From positions 1 through 13,260 of the forward strand of contig JAOXYB010039251.1 of assembly GCA_028565635.1 (NCBI GenBank): a stretch of DNA of 13,260 nucleotides. Direction: 5' to 3'. The translations under genes were made by a program, and so were the position numbers. Numbering within the stretch: the first letter of the stretch is position 1; every line of letters begins with the position of its first letter. Shown in pieces: positions 7,829 through 13,260 of this stretch. The DNA is from Phoronis ovalis. Its lineage: Eukaryota > Phoronida > Phoronidae. The notes beneath the pieces are model-generated. The model searched no databases and was not told where the DNA came from. It saw only the letters and a program-made list of their open reading frames with translations.

Positions 7829-9989
7829 TTATGTGCTATTTGAAAGAATTATTTCCGGCTCTGATTTACTATGAGTTTTGTCAAGACTTAAGATATCACC
7901 TATTAAACTATTAACTAGATCAGATTCTTCGTGGATATTTTCCGAATTAGAAGATTTATCTGTAAGTGTGTTGTCAGATTGCTTGTCTAAAAGTTCTTGC
8001 TCGTTGTCTTCCTGAATGCTTTGTTTAGAATCTGGCAAAGAGGATTCCAATCGACCTCTTAATTGTAAACGAGATATTGGCACATTTCCTTCGACGCTTT
8101 GACTATCATTAGCAGGTGTGTCAATATCAGCATCTTGTTTGCTCTCGTCTTTTTGATCGTTTTCTGTGTGCGAATCACCTTGGCCGTTATCTAATATTTG
8201 ATTATACTGTAATCCTGCTGTAGCTATAGTATTTGTTTCATTGCCTGTGACCAATTTGTCTTCTTCGGTGATGTCGTCTTTGTTTTCCTGCACGTGTAGT
8301 AATTCTTGGCGTACTCCCTGGCAATCTGGGCACAACATACAGTGACAGTATCCATATACTACGTCAGGATCTAAGTGTGTAGTTATGTCTAATCTGTACA
8401 GTGGTGCAATTCCATTATCCACATTGTTGTTGTTAGAGTTATTGTTAACGTTGGCTCGATTACCAAATATTTCAAACTTTTTGGACTTTAAAACAGATTT
8501 ACCTTGCTCTTGCATGACTTTATTTTTCGATATACTGTTTTTAGAACTGTATGAATGTACTGTCATCTGATCGGTTTCACAGTGGGTGCCATTTTGACGG
8601 ATGACGTCCTCACCATGAACTACTCCATTAGTATTGCCATTCCCGCTTGGTCCGTTAGGCGACAATATACCAGTTAGAGGTATACTGACTACAGATACCT
8701 TTGTGTCATTTACATAATTCTGCTTTGGTTCTCTCCAGGAAGATATTTTGTGAGAACGTCTACCGACAGCTTTCTTGTCGTGGCTGTGCGTACTACCGTT
8801 GGAACGGGTTGTTTCGTTGCTTTTATCGTCTGTTCGCTTTCTTTCATACATTCCTTTAACTAATGGAGACAATCTCTGAGCTTCTATGTATAAAGTATCT
8901 TCAAATGTTTCTGGAATTTCTTGTATGCCGGTAGTTGTTATAATATGCCCTGTTGAATCATTTTCATGTGTCCCGATAATATTTCCTAGTTTAGATGGTA
9001 CTGTTGACCAATCTGGCGTCTCGAAATCAAAGTTATGAAAATCCATTTGGTAGCTTTTTTGAGAGTCATCTCTAAATGGCTCACCGGCGCTTTTGTCTGC
9101 TAATTTTAACTTTAATAATGACTTTTGTTTAAGTTTATATTGGTCCCCATGCATAATATTTGGATCTGCTATCTCATGTTGTCTGCGGATTCTCAACTCA
9201 GAATAACGTTCCGATATCTGCGCAAAATGTTTCTGTTTAGGAAGAGGAGTTTTGTATATGGTTTCTACTTTAATGGGCTCTTCATAAGGTTGACAATTGG
9301 TAGATTGTATTTCTTGTCTATACATTTCCTTTCTATTATCGTACAAATGTCCAGATTCTTTGAAATGTTTAAAACTTTGGATAGACGATTCTAATGAAAT
9401 ATTCCTAGACCCTAACGATTTATTTGTTCTCTCTAACCTAGGCAGCTTAATTTTCGTATTTGAACTAAGCACTTGAGGTAGCTTAATATCTTCATCGCTA
9501 CTTGTGATATCTTGAATTAGCTTAGTTCGCCTTTTAAGAGGAGGTAAAGGCGGTAAACCTCTTTTACTTAAAGAATGCTCCCTGTGAATGTGTGATTTTT
9601 TGTTAGATAGTTTCTCCACATCAGTTTCCTCTAATCCTTCTTCTACAGATTTAACCGCTGGTAACGTCATATAAACTGCAATTGGATGTTGTGAATCCTT
9701 GATCTGTTTATTGTAATTATCAATAAAACTTGTTACCAATCTTGACTTGGTCATCGAATGGTGCCATTCTCGCGGATTAGTTACATCGATTCCGCCGCTT
9801 AGTAATCCAGGATTACTTTTTACATATAAATCTACAGGTTTGAAGCCTGATTTTGTCCTCTGTTGGTCGTGCATTATAATATTTTCAATGGTCTGTTTAA
9901 ATGTGTTAAAATCCAAGACTGGCTGTCGTTTTCGTGATGTTGCACTCGGAGTGATTGCATTCTCTCGTGTCAACCACGAGTTTTCACGG
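7829..9989 (-). CDS. 3'-terminal exon of an unrecognised, largely disordered protein with a Cys cluster
   Basis: Open from a splice acceptor (minus-strand 'catttcttacag', AG at 9990-9991) to TAA at 7829-7831, about 719 codons. No start codon is needed: the frame continues to the acceptor as RENSWLTRENAIT, the Leu codon being TTG, and the first in-frame ATG comes about 34 codons after that Leu. The N-terminal part (LDFNTFKQTIENII, PREWHHSMTKSRLVTSFIDN) looks ordered or helical. Next comes a basic, Pro-rich motif LPPLPPLKRR fitting an SH3 class II ligand. A long polar region follows, then an Asn-rich run (NVNNNSNNNN), then DVVYGYCHCMLCPDCQ, with cysteines at about 543, 545, 548 and 551 counted from that Leu. 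The tail is acidic and Ser/Asp-rich, ending SEPEIILSNST. I do not recognise the family and assign no function. That it is coding is well supported by length and composition. Confidence 0.85.
8321..8347 (-). other. C-x-C-x2-C-x2-C cluster in the unrecognised protein
   Basis: Encodes CHCMLCPDC: four cysteines and a histidine within nine residues, in an otherwise Cys-poor protein. The flanks DVVYGY and QGVRQELL are the most ordered-looking part of the C-terminal half. The spacing could bind a metal ion, but four ligands this close do not match a standard zinc-finger pattern I can name. Confidence 0.55.
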
Positions 9990-9993
9990 CTGT

Positions 9994-10935
9994 AAGAAAT
10001 GTTGATTAGTTAATTTTAAATTTCCATAAATTTGGCCATGTAAATTTATAAAATTACGATTAATAACAGATGGTAAAATCTACAGTAATCTGGTAGTAAG
10101 TGATACATTGTTGCTTGGGTAACACACTGAATCACTAATAAGGGGTATTAATTTTCGGCATGTTTTAGAAACAACGAATGCTTTTTTACGATTATTCAAG
10201 TAACCATACTACATTGATAACTTAATTTAAAATTCAGAATTTAATGCCTACATTACGTGGTGTCCTAGTAATTACATTCGGTATATAAATTAAGGTGTTT
10301 AAAAATAAATCGGATCATACAGTCACATACATGTCCAAAAAGCATACGGTCGAAGGCAGTCTTATATGTTCCTAATTAGACTCGAATTTTTTCTAACGTT
10401 AAATTAAAAATCGTTACCAGCCTAATTACCCATTCTTTATAAGACAATTCAAAAACTATAAACACGTACTTGGTCACGGTGAATAAGAATTAGTTCGATT
10501 TGATCTTTTAATGCATGCATTACAGATTTTTTTAACCATAATAAAGCTACACGTTGTTACAAATCAAATTATATGTTCTATTAAATTCAAACAGTAATTT
10601 TTTGGTAGTTTAGGTAAAATAATCTTTATAAGTGTACAAATATTGATAATAACTGTCGTATCACCTAAATACAGGTGAATATAATAAATTTATATCTAAT
10701 CAATTATTATCTAACACAACACGTACGTCCATCAATTTAAGTATCCAATGGTATTATCCTATGTTACACTATGTGTGTTGCTGTATACAGTTGTCGACCT
10801 TGGTTTAAACGAAATTAAGAGTTTATTTTTTTTACCTTTGTTATCCAAACGTACGTGTATCAATATTCATTAATACTCAGCACTCCAAAGAAATCATTAT
10901 TGATGATTTGGTACAAATCTGCTGCATTATCTTAC
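9994..10935. other. Probable intron 5' of the minus-strand terminal exon
   Basis: AT-rich sequence to the right of the acceptor at 9990-9992, therefore intronic for the minus-strand gene at least up to the next upstream exon. I found no internal exon with both good splice sites and matching phase. Confidence 0.55.
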
Positions 10936-10990
10936 TTTTCTTTAAAACGTCGATATAGCATTTAGTCTCAATCAACTCCGAAGTATTCAT
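10936..10990 (-). CDS. Candidate upstream (start) exon of the minus-strand gene
   Basis: On the minus strand an ATG (10988-10990, with G at -3) opens MNTSELIETKCYIDVLKK and reaches a good donor, AAA|GTAAGATAA, at 10934-10935. An in-frame stop lies nine codons before the ATG, so this would be the initiator. The exon ends with one leftover base, but the exon at 9989 needs two. A further exon between them, or a different donor, would be required. Supported only by start and donor context. Confidence 0.22.
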
Positions 10991-12900
10991 GTCGTCTGGA
11001 CTACAAAACTCCGCAGTTTACTGTGTACACAATATTGGATTAGCTATAAAGATAGCTAAGGTAAATGTAATCGGTCTTAGCTACCATATCAAGATACCAA
11101 AAACAAACCACTGACACAATTTGCTGACATGCCTTTGAGTTTCTTTAAAATCGATACTTTTTCTATTATAGCAAAATTTATCATTTGCATAAAACACGTG
11201 ATGGAACTTTATCCTCCATATCAAACATAAAATAATATTTACATTTTTGTATGCAACTACAACTTTAACCTAGTTTACAGTTAAAGCTTTTCAACTCATT
11301 GTTGTGAAGTTTATGGTTTTTTTCTAAGCTAATGTTTGGTATATTTAGTTAGTCAATTCACGACATATTTACTTAGGGCATTAGCGTGCTGTGCTACCAG
11401 TGATACAGCTATATAGTGATTATACAGTGCCCGTGGATATAACTTTTAAATTACTTTTAAATTGATATCACACCTTTGGTTATTGAATATCTTAAAAGAT
11501 TGCTTTTGATACATTTAGAAGTTTTGCAAATGCTGAATCGAATTCTTAGGCATTTCATTCCCCAGTACAAGACATACACAGGTGGTCAATTTACAATAAT
11601 AAATTTAAAAACATGAAAATGTCACTCAAACGCCGCGAACTATACTTAGTACTCCAGTTAAAACTACCATTTTTTTTTAGTTTGGTAATCAAAATTGTAC
11701 TGCTCCTGTTAATACGTGTAACACAAAATATCTCAACTAAGACCATTGCTTTACTAATTAAAAATACTAAAACGTTTCCAACACTATTGAAGTTAACTTA
11801 CCGTTCAACCACTGCACAATACTTTTTGTTTTTGTGACGTATTCATTTGGTTAAAAATGACGCTAAGTAGCGTAGCAAATTATTGAAATCCAGATACAGT
11901 GTGAACATTTCTCTAGACACGAAAAACTAATCTCGTACAAACGAACGGGGAACATCGACAATTAAAATCAAATTTTAATACATTCAATGATACACTAAAA
12001 GATAAAAATTAATATTATAAATTAATATTTACCTTCAACTTTTCAGAAAGATCCACACATTTTAACCCAAAGCAATTCTGTACGTACGGTTGTTGGTGTA
12101 CTGTGTACTATTATGATAATAAGAATAAACACAGCAACTAGCCATATTAGCTCCTGGGTTTACAGGCCTTATACAATAGATCTGTGATAACATTTTATTC
12201 AGACTTTTATTTAAATGAATAGAGCTCTTTTAGTTAATATAAATCGTCTCTACGATAGATGAAGCACACATAATGGCTTCCATTGTGTAGATAACTTCAT
12301 ATCACTTGGTTGGCACATTCATAAAACGTTTTAATTCCAGTTGGTGATTTAGTTAAGTATTACAGTTAAATTTGATAGAAAGTAATTTATTTACTTTTAA
12401 TACCTGTATCTTAATTTGATGATGCATATGCTGTTTTAGGTAACTCTATTTAAAGTGAGGTATTATGAACTTTAACGCAGTGATTTACAATGATAATAAC
12501 ATATTTACTCTGTTTTTACGTAAGATAAAGAAGTATTCGTGTCAGAGAGTATTTTATCTTCAGAAGTATGGGAAAAGTGCACTCTGTGTCGGTGTTTATA
12601 TACCTTTATGGCATGTGTATTTTGTAATACATTTATAGCTTTGCATTGCCTGTTAAACCATTTGGCTAAAGTAGTAACGGGCGAGAACATGAAAGTTCAT
12701 GCACCAGTATTATTTCTTAGAGTTTTATATATCCTAGTTTCAAGTTATTCCTGCATGTACTGAACTGGGTAATTTTTGATTTTCAGTTTTTAAACGCCTA
12801 CAAACCAAAATATTAAAAAAAACCTCTACCAACCAAAAACAGAAAAAAATATTCATACTGATTATTTTTGTCCTGAACGATATATTTTTCGAACTTCTTT
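10991..12900. other. AT-rich non-coding region
   Basis: About 1.9 kb with no convincing gene. Contains a perfect 8-bp hairpin (11040-11059), a duplicated 11-mer 'acttttaaatt' (11442-11463), an 11-mer direct repeat 'aaattaatatt' with a 2-bp gap (12006-12029), and two weak minus-strand exon-like stretches discussed below. Confidence 0.6.
11040..11059. repeat. Perfect inverted repeat TTAGCTAT-AAAG-ATAGCTAA
   Basis: An 8-bp perfect stem with a 4-base loop. A further TTAGCTA core follows at about 11078. Function unknown; AT-rich sequence makes chance plausible. Confidence 0.5.
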
Positions 12901-12920
12901 TGCTTGGAAAAGTTGCTTCC

Positions 12921-13045
12921 AACTAGTCCCCGCACAATCGTGACCTCGGTTGAAAGAGCTTTATAAATTATAGGGTTCGATCCCGTTCGTTTCCCAGTCC
13001 CGTTCCCAGTCAGATAACTTATGGGCACCATAGATCTAATGTAAT
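12921..13045 (+). mobile_element. tRNA-derived SINE-like block with Pol III A/B boxes
   Basis: GGTTCGATCCC at 12974-12984 fits the Pol III B box (GGTTCGANNCC) exactly. About 25 bases upstream, 'tgacctcggttgaaagagc' (12941-12959) resembles a tRNA D-arm/A box such as 'tagctcagttggtagagc'. No full cloverleaf can be folded: the anticodon region is AT-rich and shortened, so this is not a functional tRNA. The tail contains TCCCAGTC twice. Family name and exact ends are unknown. Confidence 0.45.
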
Positions 13046-13111
13046 TTGAGCTGCTCGATAAGCAGGAAGGAAAACGTATGTATTGATCATCAATATGCCT
13101 GAAAATACAAG

Positions 13112-13148
13112 TGAGAGGGTTATGAGAGGGTTATGAGAGGGTTATGAG
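13112..13148. repeat. 11-bp tandem repeat (TGAGAGGGTTA) x 3.4
   Basis: Three perfect copies at 13112-13122, 13123-13133 and 13134-13144, plus TGAG. It directly abuts the poly-G-led repeat. Confidence 0.95.
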
Positions 13149-13260
13149 CCGGGGGGGGGGTACTCAAGGTATTTTTTGGTAGAGGTGTGAGGCGGACCAA
13201 AAAAATTTGGATTTGGATTGTATACTTTTTACCAGTTATTTTTGGATTGCTACCATAAAT
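13149..13260. repeat. Poly-G-led interspersed repeat, cut by the window edge
   Basis: CC followed by ten G (13151-13160), then 'tactcaaggtattttttggt' and 'agaggtgtgaggcggacc'. Its composition differs sharply from the flanking AT-rich DNA. It resembles a common invertebrate repeat end that starts with a G-run and TACTC; that comparison is from memory and unverified. Confidence 0.45.

Noticed and set aside
8385-9995. Three + strand open frames (8385-8570, 9125-9394, 9747-9995)
   Set aside because: Antisense shadows of the large minus-strand exon.
11613-11837. 74-codon open frame, Leu-rich
   Set aside because: AT-rich chance frame with no splice context, repeats or family resemblance.
11802-11846. 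Good minus-strand donor (ACG|GTAAGTTAAC) with an ATG upstream
   Set aside because: The ATG frame stops 13 codons later, and no frame gives an exon joining 9989 in phase. It could at most be a 5' UTR exon.
12941-12995. Functional tRNA gene
   Set aside because: The B box is perfect, but the distance to the A box is short and no anticodon arm or acceptor stem can be paired.
12505-13031. Overlapping short open frames on both strands
   Set aside because: They overlap one another and the SINE-like block, and none shows similarity or splice support.

Overview
This is eukaryotic, almost certainly metazoan, nuclear DNA. It is AT-rich and intron-rich, and it carries microsatellites and repeat debris of the kind seen in marine invertebrates. 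The repeats (G-rich 'TTTCAAAAGGGGGG' units, a tRNA-derived SINE-like block and a hammerhead/Penelope-like fragment) suggest a lophotrochozoan such as a mollusc. That placement is inference, not proof.

Left half (521-6236, + strand): the 3' three-quarters of a RIC8 (synembryn) gene, encoding the chaperone and guanine-nucleotide exchange factor for G-protein alpha subunits. Nine exons join in phase, and a tenth 54-bp exon (4292-4345) would add 18 residues without changing the frame. The visible part encodes about 425 residues including that small exon, ending in a TAA at 6234-6236 with an AATAAA at 6450-6455. The N-terminal exons lie to the left of the window. Intron 650-2644 carries an AC/AT microsatellite and a G-rich repeat cluster. 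Intron 2826-3375 carries a degenerate hammerhead-like motif of the Penelope-type retroelement style.

Middle and right (7829-9989, - strand): a 2.16-kb 3'-terminal exon of a second gene, convergent with RIC8. It encodes about 720 residues of polar, mostly disordered protein that I do not recognise. It has a compact C-x-C-x2-C-x2-C cluster near its only ordered-looking segment. Its reading frame runs through a splice acceptor (9990-9992), so its start lies in exons further right. One candidate ATG-bearing exon is at 10936-10990, but it does not join in phase directly.

Far right (about 10,000-13,260): mostly AT-rich non-coding DNA, ending in a SINE-like block with a perfect Pol III B box, an 11-bp tandem repeat and a poly-G-led interspersed repeat. 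I see no bacterial, phage, CRISPR or viral system. The observations most worth a second look are the 54-bp in-frame RIC8 exon, the CTCF-like motifs around RIC8, the hammerhead-like element and the unrecognised Cys-cluster protein.
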